NCBI GenBank assembly: GCA_021778375.1
Contig: JAJYCM010000024.1
Location: 1-17,998 of the forward strand
Length of the DNA stretch: 17,998 nt
Direction: 5' to 3'
Origin: Bacteroidota bacterium
GTDB taxonomy: Bacteria > Bacteroidota > Ignavibacteria > Ignavibacteriales > Ignavibacteriaceae
Notes under the pieces: model-generated
Database searches by the model: none
Told to the model about the DNA's origin: nothing
What the model saw: the letters and a program-made list of their open reading frames with translations, nothing else
Translations under genes and position numbers: made by a program
Shown: positions 7,401 to 13,862 of the stretch, one piece after another
Layout: each line of letters opens with the position of its first letter
Position numbering within the stretch: the first letter of the stretch is position 1

Positions 7401-7618
7401 TTTCTAGTGTCATTAAGGATTCTTTACTCTCAATTGCGGATGCCAAGAGGGACAGTTTTGCTAGCATCATTAACAACTTAGATGAATTAGCCGATGCTGT
7501 TGAAAGTGCGGATGCTAAGCCCACACAAGGACAAAACAATGTGTTTGCTAACTGCAAATTAATTTCTGATGAACTATTTACAAAGTGGAAAGGTATAAAG
7601 AGAATCATGCCTAAATAA
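4496..7618 (+). CDS. Exported VPS10/sortilin-like Asp-box beta-propeller protein
   Basis: A 1040-residue exported protein. An unusually long basic N-terminus precedes a hydrophobic core (about 26-45) ending SSIIFSQ, a likely Sec signal peptide; the mature start would be TIPKNYY. About eleven Asp-box (BNR) motifs of the type S-x-D-G-G-x-x-W follow, for example near residues 93 (NDAGNTW), 147, 200, 260, 312, 357, 402, 544, 608, 661 and 706 (FDDGENW). Such repeats mark the large beta-propeller shared by sortilin/VPS10 and some glycosidase-like proteins. A C-terminal beta domain (about 780-930, with FVWDLRYNRP) and a helical, possibly coiled-coil tail (940-1040) complete it. Bacterial relatives are often labelled glycosyl hydrolase, but no catalytic site is evident and substrate is unknown. 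It starts at ATG 4496 behind an A/G-rich GGAAAGAAGAAAG. It stands alone, facing a Nudix gene. Intact; family sure, function not. Confidence 0.9.
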   Translation: MSNLIRLQHNLSGNLNKLERKLLLFHFLLTTIVSILILSSSIIFSQTIPKNYYSGMQWRLVGPFRAGWATMAAGVPTAPNTFYFGAAGGGVWKTNDAGNTWQPLMQHEKSSAVGAIAVAPSNPSILYVGTGQVDLRYDILSGDGIYRSADYGKTWKNIGLNATHRIGKILIDPNNPDRVLVAALGQVFEPNKDRGIYLTTNGGTTWKHVLYVNDSTGGIDLASDSKAPQIIYAALWQIQMHPWLDYYDPQMGTGSGIYKSIDGGESWIKLVGGGLPSGKLSRIGIAVADNSNGQIVYATVIAQGDSSGLYRSNDGGKNWSFINKDGALANSYFSRITVDPKNANTVYIMGRSISRSFDGGKHFSFFKGAPGGDDYHYLWINPADTTHMIAASDQGAVVTLNNGESWSSWYNQPTGQFYHLAVDNHFPYRIYSGQQDNGTVEILSRGPYGVIEDKDWHPVGGEERDYDVPKPGNSNLVFGSGLGGFVSRFDQKTRQVANVSPWPISSYGALPTEVRYRYTWITPLVFSQVKPYAMYFGAQVLFSSLDDGNHWNIVSPDLTGEVPGKKIYTNPNLNQAKDNGYGTIFTIAPSPIDKNVIWIGTDNGVIQLSNDGGKHWSDVTPKLVPLWSRIDAIDPSPFSKNCAYAAVNTHRLGIFKPIIIKTKDNGRTWNEIVNGLPKDEFVNVVRTDPVSKGLLYAGTNRGVYVSFDDGENWESLSLNFPTTNVTDLLVHDSDLIASTQGRAIWILDDIEPLREIAKGMSSEAVHLFHPSPVWRMCGNENQDTPYPHEIPLGKNPPDGAIIDYWLKYKTESQVSIIIRDSNGKVVRSFTSGTKVKELPANRYFEKRWAPSAEPLSNASGMHRFVWDLRYNRPQALLYHYSIAALWDTQTPLEPRGMLVLPGKYLITLKVGKFETAQSLVIKQDPRSHESELELQEQFDFANKIDSSLSKLISAREEIEKFLITKKDMISSVIKDSLLSIADAKRDSFASIINNLDELADAVESADAKPTQGQNNVFANCKLISDELFTKWKGIKRIMPK

Positions 7619-7660
7619 TAGTAGGCTAATTGATAGTTAAAATGATTCAACTTATGGATT

Positions 7661-7683
7661 ATTAATTAAGGGCGCCAATTAAT
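7661..7683. terminator. Inverted repeat between convergent genes
   Basis: ATTAATT (7661-7667) and AATTAAT (7677-7683) flank a loop containing GGCGCC, between the stop of the VPS10-like gene and the end of the Nudix gene. The position fits a shared two-way terminator. The stem is all A/T and there is no clear U-tract, so this is weak. Confidence 0.25.
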
Positions 7684-7698
7684 GTAGTAAGATTTATA

Positions 7699-8370
7699 TT
7701 AAATTTTTGATTTGGTTGTGAGGGATACTAGCTCCTGAATTAACTTAGCAGTAATTCCCCAGATTACTTCGCCCGAGGTTTTATAGACAAAAATAGAATG
7801 CTTCTTTCCAAGCCACGGTTTTGTATATCTTGAAGGAAGATTAAGCTCGTCAGCCGGGAATGTTTTAGTTTCATTACCTTTGTCATCTACCTCGACAGGA
7901 CTGACCTGAAGTCTAACCGAATATTTATCCGGTAAGGTCTTTTCAAAGAAACTGAACGGAACAGTAAATACTTTTTCAACTTCGGTCTTATCTATAGCAA
8001 TTTTTGAGATTCCTACTAAATCTAAAATCCCGATAAATGGTTCAACTGTAACTCCAGTAGGTCCAATTAATGTGTCAAGCTGACCTATTATCTTAATTTT
8101 GTTTTTCCTTACACCAATTTCTTCAAATGTTTCTCTAACAGCGGTATCGCGAAAGTTCTTATCAATTGCCGGATCAAACTCTCCACCAGGGAAACATATT
8201 TCACTACCCTGCCTTATGCCGGATGCTCTTCTTTCAAAAAGCAGATGGAATTCGCCTTTTATTAAAATAAAAGGGATTAGAACGGCTGAGTTAAAATAAT
8301 TTTCTTTACCCATTATTCCAGGCTTCTTTGGAAGCCGGGATTTTAGTTTGACAATATCTTTTTCATTCAT
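7699..8370 (-). CDS. Nudix hydrolase, CoA pyrophosphatase type
   Basis: A 223-residue cytoplasmic hydrolase, most like the NudL/NUDT7/NUDT8 CoA pyrophosphatases, which cleave CoA into 4'-phosphopantetheine and 3',5'-ADP. The Nudix box is visible at about 62-87 (GGEFDPAID ... RETFEEIG); Arg79, Glu80, Glu83, Glu84 and Gly86 are the metal/pyrophosphate residues. As in NudL, Asp occupies part of the spacer after GG. The upstream motif LLFERRASGIRQGSEICFPG (43-62) corresponds to the CoA-specific signature (LLTxR...FPGG) of this subgroup, though one His usually seen there is Gln. Size is typical (190-230). Start is ATG 8370. A small unknown gene ends 15 bases upstream on the same strand, so the two are probably cotranscribed. 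Substrate is inferred from the motif. Confidence 0.88.
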   Translation of the reverse strand: MNEKDIVKLKSRLPKKPGIMGKENYFNSAVLIPFILIKGEFHLLFERRASGIRQGSEICFPGGEFDPAIDKNFRDTAVRETFEEIGVRKNKIKIIGQLDTLIGPTGVTVEPFIGILDLVGISKIAIDKTEVEKVFTVPFSFFEKTLPDKYSVRLQVSPVEVDDKGNETKTFPADELNLPSRYTKPWLGKKHSIFVYKTSGEVIWGITAKLIQELVSLTTKSKI

Positions 8371-8385
8371 AATAAAAACGGATAA

Positions 8386-8700
8386 TTAGTCATCAATATC
8401 GATTACTTGAGTGGGTTTGAATATAAATTTGAAGAAATAGAAATTCGTATCCTCTGATAATATTTTATCCTTCGTAAGGAAATATTTTTCGACTGCCCCA
8501 TTGTTGCTTCCTAATTTCTTAAACGAGAGATAAAGATTTTCCTCATAATAATATTTTGGGAGTCTGATACTATTATGGCTCACTAAATAAGCCATATCAA
8601 TAAGTATCTTTCTTGTAATTCCATAGCCATCTTTTCGCAAATATAGTGTTCTCATGATTTTGCCTAGATTTCCTTTTATAGTTAGCATTGTTTTGCACAT
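8386..8700 (-). CDS. Small protein of unknown function upstream of the Nudix gene
   Basis: I do not recognise the family. The reading frame gives 104 residues from ATG 8700, but no ribosome binding site precedes that codon. ATG 8655 (89 residues, beginning MRTLYLRKDGYGI) follows AGGC at about eight bases and may be the true start. The protein is rich in Lys, Tyr and Phe, ends acidic (VIDIDD), and has no signal peptide or clear membrane helix, so it is probably cytoplasmic. It ends 15 bases before the CoA-pyrophosphatase-like gene and was probably transcribed with it. The absence of a competing frame and the tight packing support a real gene; function is unknown. Confidence 0.55.
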   Translation of the reverse strand: MCKTMLTIKGNLGKIMRTLYLRKDGYGITRKILIDMAYLVSHNSIRLPKYYYEENLYLSFKKLGSNNGAVEKYFLTKDKILSEDTNFYFFKFIFKPTQVIDIDD

Positions 8701-8732
8701 CCAAATTAAAAGGATATTATGCCTTTAGCAAC

Positions 8733-9665
8733 TCAAAAAGAAAATGACAGATTGAATTGAACATTATTAAGTCCAACTGAAGGAAAGATGTACAATTTTG
8801 GTTTTTCTGATTTGGATGCTAAATCATGTGAATTGCTTTTGGGAGGAGCGGCGATATTTCCGAATGTATATCCCAGGAAATAAGCTAAAGGAAGGTCGCT
8901 ATACCAATGCATACCCTTATTAACAAGAGAAAATCCAAGTAATGCCAATATTGGATAGCTGACAGGTCGGATCCATTTTAGGTTAGGATAATCATTAGCA
9001 ATTACCGTAATTACTGCAGTAGCGGTGGAAAGATGACCAGAAGGAAAAGAATAATACTTAGGTTGGTTTTTCTGGTATTGTCGAATGCTAGGTCCGAGAC
9101 TCCATTCACCGCCGTTTTCTGTTGATGCAATCGGACTTTGCCTTCCGGTTAATCTTTTAAGGAATTGGACAAATATTCCTGTTGTTAAAATTGCCTCAGC
9201 TATATTACTCCCTGTTCGTATGGCAGTTTCATCATGGAAAATTAATCCTGGGATTTCGAATGCAGCAGCAGAAAGAAATTGATAAGTTCCATTTCCAAAG
9301 TTTACCATAAAGTTGGAAGTTCTGTTATCAATGGTTGACCTCAAATACAAGTGGCGTTGAAATGACCACCCCTTTTGGTCTACTGCCATAAACGATCCCG
9401 TTAAAGCTGCAATACCAACATATGTGGGGATCATTTTACCTTGGAAAGATTCGCGGAAGAAATGATAATAGTCCGATGGAATATTGGTAATCATTTGATC
9501 CCATTTTACGCTTCTTGTAATTCTCGTTGAAGAATGAGATAGAATTTTATTTTTTATTGATAATGTATCATTGGAAGCAACTTTGCTTGAATATGCTGCC
9601 AGCACATTTTGTTGAAGTACATAAAATACTAGTATAATCGATAAATAAATTGTTTTTCTTGACAT
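8733..9665 (-). CDS. PAP2-type phosphatase homologue, exported/membrane
   Basis: A 310-residue protein of the PAP2 (type 2 phosphatidic acid phosphatase) superfamily, whose members dephosphorylate lipid phosphates, undecaprenyl pyrophosphate or lipid A at the membrane. A signal peptide or anchor spans about 6-24 (ending VLAA). The PAP2 core is visible as K170-RLTGRQSP (C1), FPSGH at 207-211 (C2, His211) and S246-LVNKGMHWYSD (C3, His253 and Asp257). Both catalytic His are kept. Two phosphate-binding Arg are not: C1 has Ser in place of Arg (QSP for xRP) and C3 has Leu (SL for SR). Hydrophobic segments around 155-170, 212-225 and 235-248 fit membrane helices. ATG 9665 lacks a strong ribosome binding site, but a good Bacteroidota-type promoter lies upstream. 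Family sure; activity doubtful or altered. Confidence 0.85.
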   Translation of the reverse strand: MSRKTIYLSIILVFYVLQQNVLAAYSSKVASNDTLSIKNKILSHSSTRITRSVKWDQMITNIPSDYYHFFRESFQGKMIPTYVGIAALTGSFMAVDQKGWSFQRHLYLRSTIDNRTSNFMVNFGNGTYQFLSAAAFEIPGLIFHDETAIRTGSNIAEAILTTGIFVQFLKRLTGRQSPIASTENGGEWSLGPSIRQYQKNQPKYYSFPSGHLSTATAVITVIANDYPNLKWIRPVSYPILALLGFSLVNKGMHWYSDLPLAYFLGYTFGNIAAPPKSNSHDLASKSEKPKLYIFPSVGLNNVQFNLSFSF

Positions 9666-9729
9666 TTTGCTTTAAGGAAATAATGTGAAAGCTAATTGAA
9701 CTATTTCATAATAAGATAAAGAGTTGCGG

Positions 9730-9759
9730 CAAAAATAAGTTAATTAACCTAATGTCAAA
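9730..9759 (-). promoter_or_regulatory. Bacteroidota-type promoter of the PAP2 gene
   Basis: On the minus strand TTTG (9759-9756), 18 bases, then TATTTTTG (9737-9730) match the TTTG / TAnnTTTG consensus exactly. Transcription would start near 9722, giving a leader of about 57 bases before ATG 9665. Confidence 0.6.
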
Positions 9760-10114
9760 TTACCTGAATCACATTCTTACTACTATTTTATAACTAGGAC
9801 TATTCTATAACATATAATTAAAACATAGTGATTATTGAATGTTAATTTGAGCAATAGCAGTTAATTATTTATATGAGAAATAAGAACGGGTGGAAGAGAG
9901 GAAGGAGAATTAACCTTGGGGTGGGCGCTAGTGGATTCGAACCACTGACCTCCTGCGTGTGAGGCAAATTTATATCATTAAGATATTAAACCATTCGTTA
10001 GAAAATAGAGCAAAAACAAGATATTTCTCAAGATTGTTATTCTCATGCTTTTAAAAAATGTGCCTATGAGTGCCCTAGTTATGCTTTTAGGTGACATTAT
10101 GGGGACAGAAGAAT
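9760..10114. other. Host/prophage junction region without genes
   Basis: No coding gene is supported here. The left part (to 9921) is A+T-rich host spacer upstream of the PAP2 promoter. 9922-9965 holds the tRNA-Val remnant. 9966-10114 is the extreme end of the inserted element, with only a non-credible open frame running in from the neighbouring gene. Confidence 0.6.
9922..9965 (-). other. att site: 3' part of tRNA-Val(CAC), left end of the prophage
   Basis: The minus strand reads GCCTCACACGCAGG, then the T arm AGTGG-TTCGAAT-CCACT and an acceptor strand AGCGCCC with discriminator A. This is the 3' part of a tRNA: the anticodon loop CTCACAC (CAC, Val), the 3' half of the anticodon stem, variable loop, T arm and acceptor 3' strand. 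Beyond the last two bases (GC) of the 5' anticodon stem the sequence becomes unrelated; no D arm or 5' acceptor strand exists. This is the expected scar of a tyrosine integrase that recombines in the anticodon loop. The intact tRNA-Val, and probably the integrase, should lie at the other end of the element, beyond the right edge. Confidence 0.85.
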
Positions 10115-10477
10115 TTATAATCTTGTTAAATAAAATCCCGCGCATAAACCACCAATAATACCTATCCACAACTTTATTCCATCCCAAAAAGTAGGCTGCA
10201 ATATTTTATTTTCTTTCATCAGCAAACCAATATTATTGTCCTTAATCTTCGCCACCGAGTCTTGATCGGTAAGCATCCTTTCATAAATCTTCCGCTGTTC
10301 TTCCAATGCCGGGATCTTTTGATTTTTCAAAAATGAATAATCAACAAATACATTGGTTATATATTTTAATTCATCCCTGCTAATCTTAGCATAATTACTG
10401 TCAATTGCTGTGACTTGGGCGGTAATGGAAGTAATTAGCAATAACACTATCGATATTGTTAGTGTTAGAAACTTCAT
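10115..10477 (-). CDS. Small exported protein with C-terminal membrane anchor; spanin-like candidate
   Basis: A 120-residue protein with an N-terminal signal peptide (about 1-21, LLLITSITAQ), a charged helical middle (about 30-90, KIPALEEQRKIYERMLTDQD) and a C-terminal membrane segment (about 97-117, LWIGIIGGLCAGFYL). It should span the periplasm with its C-terminus in the inner membrane. No lipobox Cys is present, so it is not a classical lipoprotein o-spanin or u-spanin. ATG 10477 follows GAGG with good spacing. Its first 77 bases lie inside the end of the preceding gene in another frame, as in phage Rz/Rz1 pairs. It is the last gene before the att site, where phages often keep lysis or accessory genes. 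Function is inferred from topology and position only. Confidence 0.6.
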   Translation of the reverse strand: MKFLTLTISIVLLLITSITAQVTAIDSNYAKISRDELKYITNVFVDYSFLKNQKIPALEEQRKIYERMLTDQDSVAKIKDNNIGLLMKENKILQPTFWDGIKLWIGIIGGLCAGFYLTRL

Positions 10478-10733
10478 GCTGTGCCTCTTCCTTTATTTTT
10501 TCTTCCTTTGTAATGTTGTTTTGAATAATAATCAGCGTATCCCTTTGTGCCAATTTTAATTCGTTAAACTTACTCTCAAGAGCCTGATTGCTAGAGAGCT
10601 GCACCTGCAAAACACTTTCAGTTTGTTTTCCTATTTTATGATTAAGATAAGTTAAATACCCTAATAGTAAAACAATAATCAAAACCAAAATACCAGTTGA
10701 GCTCCTTAAAAAACCTTTTAGTGCGGTTAACAT
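10401..10733 (-). CDS. Membrane-anchored coiled-coil protein; Rz/i-spanin-like candidate
   Basis: A 110-residue protein with an uncleaved N-terminal membrane helix (about 13-31, GILVLIIVLLLGYLTYL) followed by a long polar helical region (about 32-95) with heptad-like spacing. The topology is N-in, C-out, like the phage i-spanin Rz, which helps fuse inner and outer membranes during lysis. ATG 10733 follows AAAGGTG. It begins 12 bases after the stop of the previous gene, and its last 77 bases overlap the next gene out of frame. No endolysin or holin is recognisable beside it, so the lysis role is unproven; a generic tail-operon membrane protein is the alternative. Confidence 0.6.
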   Translation of the reverse strand: MLTALKGFLRSSTGILVLIIVLLLGYLTYLNHKIGKQTESVLQVQLSSNQALESKFNELKLAQRDTLIIIQNNITKEEKIKEEAQHEVSNTNNIDSVIANYFHYRPSHSN

Positions 10734-10744
10734 CTATTACACCT

Positions 10745-11260
10745 TTATGGGTTACATCCTTTGAATTCCACAAACAACACTCTACTTCGCGCAGATAATG
10801 TTCTAATCCTAACTTTTTCTGGCCGTAATTCGTTTATTTCCCATTGAACTATATTTCCTGCAGGAATAATAAGTTTGTCGTTATCTACCTCCAACGTATC
10901 TGTATTAACCTTTTTTAACCCAATTCCATATTTTGTCCAGGAGTCGGATAATAAAGAATATTGTTCAACACTGACCGTATCAGCTGAAGTGGATGAGTCA
11001 TAAACAGAAACATAGCCATTCGCATATAGGTACGCAAAATTGAATTCGATGGTATCTTGAGACACCAAAGAATCAGTCACAGAAATAATTGGAGGACGAG
11101 TACTATCGACGATAATTCCCATCCTTTCAAATTGCTTTGAATAATCAAAACCCATATTTCTTATTCCCCTATCCGTCGCATTGTCGGGAGGAATGTTACT
11201 GTTTTGCGCCCACAGGCATACACTAAATAACATTATTACAAATAATATCTTAGTTTTCAT
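10745..11260 (-). CDS. Exported protein of unknown function in the phage late region
   Basis: A 171-residue protein starting MKTKILFVIMLFSVCLWAQ, a clear Sec signal peptide; cleavage probably follows WAQ. The frame continues seven codons upstream to a TTG, but ATG 11260, preceded by an A/G-rich AAAGCGAGAAAA, gives a normal signal peptide. The mature part is beta-rich (FNFAYLYANGYVSVYDSSTS, later EKVRIRTLSARSRVLFVEFK) and ends GCNP, suggesting a small periplasmic or surface domain. The Cys in the signal sequence is not in a good lipobox. It lies 12 bases ahead of the spanin-like pair and is probably cotranscribed. I do not recognise the family. An exported protein is unusual in a phage tail operon. 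Confidence 0.65.
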   Translation of the reverse strand: MKTKILFVIMLFSVCLWAQNSNIPPDNATDRGIRNMGFDYSKQFERMGIIVDSTRPPIISVTDSLVSQDTIEFNFAYLYANGYVSVYDSSTSADTVSVEQYSLLSDSWTKYGIGLKKVNTDTLEVDNDKLIIPAGNIVQWEINELRPEKVRIRTLSARSRVLFVEFKGCNP

Positions 11261-11306
11261 TTTTTCTCGCTTTCTTTTCAATCAAATAAAGTTTACATAA
11301 AAAATT

Positions 11307-11393
11307 TCAAAAACAATTCCATGATTCCTCTAATGAAGTAATCTTCTTAACTAATTCATCAGATAGTTCTGGTTTTTTTGTTTTTACTGCCAT
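11307..11393 (-). CDS. Possible 28-residue micro-ORF or gene remnant
   Basis: ATG 11393 opens a 28-codon frame (MAVKTKKPELSDELVKKITS then LEESWNCF), in the gap between two exported-protein genes. The sequence is a plausible charged amphipathic helix and resembles the N-terminal part of small helical phage proteins, so it could be a truncated remnant. A purine-rich GAAAG lies just upstream and a stronger AGAGG lies too far (about 17 bases). It is real or a remnant with low certainty. Confidence 0.3.
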   Translation of the reverse strand: MAVKTKKPELSDELVKKITSLEESWNCF

Positions 11394-11442
11394 TATAGTC
11401 TTTCTATTATCCTCTTACCTGCGCCTATTTGTTTGGTGTTTA

Positions 11443-13854
11443 TTACTTAACCCTCTTTTGCTCTATTGACTGATATTTACCATTAAGATATTCCATTATT
11501 CCTAATCTCTTAATTTGTAACGAATCAGTTGCTTGATAATCTTTTTGTATCTTAAAGAAATCATCTCTTATGTCATTGAGATATGTTTGTGTAAAGGCAC
11601 TGTCATTTACCTGCGGTGTATCTTTTAGGAAATGCTTGTCAATGTTTTGTGCAAATGAAACTCCTGATAATAACACAACTGCAAATAAGATTATTAAGCC
11701 TTTTATCAATCGCTTTCTATTTTGGTAAAGGAATGGAATGAACAAACCGAGCCATATATACCATTGATCTGATAAGTCGTTTATAGTAGTTCTTCCACCA
11801 TTTTGTACCTTCATTAAATGTGCAGTCGCACCTGCATGGAAATATGTAGTGATTGATGTATCAGCGCTTCCATAGATTACTGAATCAATAGTCATTGCAG
11901 AACCGCCAGAAACCGAACCTGGAAGAATATAACTACTCGATGTTATTGCACCAGAATTTATTGTAGATGCAAAAGTAGCCGCACCTGTTATATCCACAGT
12001 AAGTGCATTTATCCAAGATATTGTCGTTCCTGATGTCCCACTTCCAGCCACTTGAAATACTAAAGGCGTGAAAGAATGTCTGAATCTAATTCTCGAAGCG
12101 AAATTAGTAGAACTATTATATGCCTGATTATCACTTGATGCTATTTGTACCGCATTTGAACCTATCCAGGGATTCCCGCTTGATTGTTCTATTCCAAAAT
12201 TAAGTGTTGGATTCCCTGCTGAGAATGTTGCTGAAAAAACATTGCCATTATTGTAATTTGTTAAATCAATCTCTTTTGCGGAAATTGCCTGTAAAAAAGA
12301 AGTTGTAGAATCAAAAGTCGATGTACCCCATATAGTAGAATTTCCTGTCACAATACTATTGCCATTTACCTGTAATGCATAAGTCCCCAAATCAGTAGCT
12401 GTAGAGCCACCAATTATAAATTCTTTTGCTGAGTTAAAAATTCCTGCCCTATATAAAGAGCCATTAGCATCGCTAATATCAAACTCCAAATACCCGCTTT
12501 TATCTCCTTTGGTAGCGTTTTCTTTTCTCCCTGAAACTTGTCCGAAAATAGAATAAAAACCAGACACTGTGTCGGCATAACCACCTAATGCAAGTGTACC
12601 GCCTTTATCTATGCTATAAGCGTCATTTGTATATATACTTAAATTGCCGTCACCACTGTGATCTGTAGGAACATTTATGCTATGTAAAATAAGACTACTA
12701 TTATAAGCATTCGTACCAATCCAAGTAGTACCCCATAGTTGTGTGCTTGTAATATTATTTGCACCTAACATCATCTGATTGCTTTGAGTGACAACAGCCG
12801 CCCAACCTAACGCAGTTGAACCACTTATATTGTTAGTATATGAAGTTGTCTGTGCTCCTACAAATGTACAGTAATTTAGTGAATCGAGTAAAGGATAACC
12901 ACCGCTTGTCGGTGCGCTTCCAGCCAAGTAACCACCTGCAAAATTTCTTATACCATATTTCAAATCAGTTAATGTCCAATAACCAAGTGTTGAGTTACCA
13001 TCGCCCCTCAACAGATTCAACATACCCTTTGCACCAAATCCTGTATTAGTACTGCTCGAATCAGAGGCAAACAACACTTCCTCTCCGTAGGTAGAATTAT
13101 ATTGCCCATATTGTAAGTTATACTGACTTCTCCAACCCATTGCGGTACAATGTGTAATTTGTAACGCCGAGGGAAAGACATCTATTCCAACACCAATGTT
13201 ATCTACAGAATATCCATTGAGATTTGCAAATATGTTTGAAGTACCACTCCTAAAATTTCTGTCAACTCCGGCTATCCCATTGCCATTCAATGTATCAAAT
13301 TTTAATGTGTTAATTCTCGGCAATGTCAAGCCTACCGAAAGAGTTGTATCAAGACTAATAGTACTATCAGCATTTTGTTTTAACGTGACATTGTCGCATA
13401 AATTACCTATCCGACTTTTCAATGACTGTATAGACTGTGAATTATTTGCCAAGCTATCAGATTTAGCAACGCTATCTACATAAAAACTACTTTTTAATGA
13501 TTGTAAGGATTGCCAATGATGGTACAAACTGTCATTCATACGCTCCAAGGTAGGGATAACCGTCGTATCCACATAAAGAGTTGTATCAATATTAGCCCTA
13601 ATTGTATTATCGTCCGGCATATTGACAACGTTTCCGCCGCTTCCGACATAGGACTTTAATGCAGGAGTTAGGTTTTGTAAGTTAATGATACTTCCCACAA
13701 TTCCGTTATCTGGCGCAACATATTTTGTATGCAACGTATCGGCATTTTTAATATTATTATTCTTCATATCTATATTTCTATTAAACGGATAATCCTGCGC
13801 ATATACTCCCAAAGCGGTTAAAAGAAATATTCCGATTATAAGTATTTTTTTCAT
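11443..13854 (-). CDS. Large fibre/adhesin-like protein with signal peptide and hydrophobic C-terminus
   Basis: An 803-residue protein with a Sec-type signal peptide (residues 1-20, ending GVYAQ). The frame reaches upstream to a TTG at 13890, but ATG 13854, nine bases past the stop of the preceding gene, gives the standard signal peptide. Low-complexity Ser/Asn/Thr/Gly-rich beta sequence follows. Residues about 250-365 (NTGFGAKGMLNL, NSTLGYW, NFAGGYLAG, STALGWAAV) resemble YadA-head-type trimeric beta-roll repeats found in phage fibres and adhesins. At about 696-735 come two hydrophobic stretches separated by YQNRKRL; the second (GLIILFAVVLLSGVSFAQ) itself looks like a signal peptide. A polar helical tail ends the protein. 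It sits after the fibre genes of a contractile tail operon. It could be a tail fibre, a prophage-carried surface adhesin, or two fused genes. Confidence 0.7.
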   Translation of the reverse strand: MKKILIIGIFLLTALGVYAQDYPFNRNIDMKNNNIKNADTLHTKYVAPDNGIVGSIINLQNLTPALKSYVGSGGNVVNMPDDNTIRANIDTTLYVDTTVIPTLERMNDSLYHHWQSLQSLKSSFYVDSVAKSDSLANNSQSIQSLKSRIGNLCDNVTLKQNADSTISLDTTLSVGLTLPRINTLKFDTLNGNGIAGVDRNFRSGTSNIFANLNGYSVDNIGVGIDVFPSALQITHCTAMGWRSQYNLQYGQYNSTYGEEVLFASDSSSTNTGFGAKGMLNLLRGDGNSTLGYWTLTDLKYGIRNFAGGYLAGSAPTSGGYPLLDSLNYCTFVGAQTTSYTNNISGSTALGWAAVVTQSNQMMLGANNITSTQLWGTTWIGTNAYNSSLILHSINVPTDHSGDGNLSIYTNDAYSIDKGGTLALGGYADTVSGFYSIFGQVSGRKENATKGDKSGYLEFDISDANGSLYRAGIFNSAKEFIIGGSTATDLGTYALQVNGNSIVTGNSTIWGTSTFDSTTSFLQAISAKEIDLTNYNNGNVFSATFSAGNPTLNFGIEQSSGNPWIGSNAVQIASSDNQAYNSSTNFASRIRFRHSFTPLVFQVAGSGTSGTTISWINALTVDITGAATFASTINSGAITSSSYILPGSVSGGSAMTIDSVIYGSADTSITTYFHAGATAHLMKVQNGGRTTINDLSDQWYIWLGLFIPFLYQNRKRLIKGLIILFAVVLLSGVSFAQNIDKHFLKDTPQVNDSAFTQTYLNDIRDDFFKIQKDYQATDSLQIKRLGIMEYLNGKYQSIEQKRVK

Positions 13855-13862
13855 TTTTTTTC

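Noticed and set aside
9978..10187. Minus-strand 69-codon frame at the prophage end
   Set aside because: It overlaps the coding 3' end of the spanin-like gene in another frame and lacks a convincing start.
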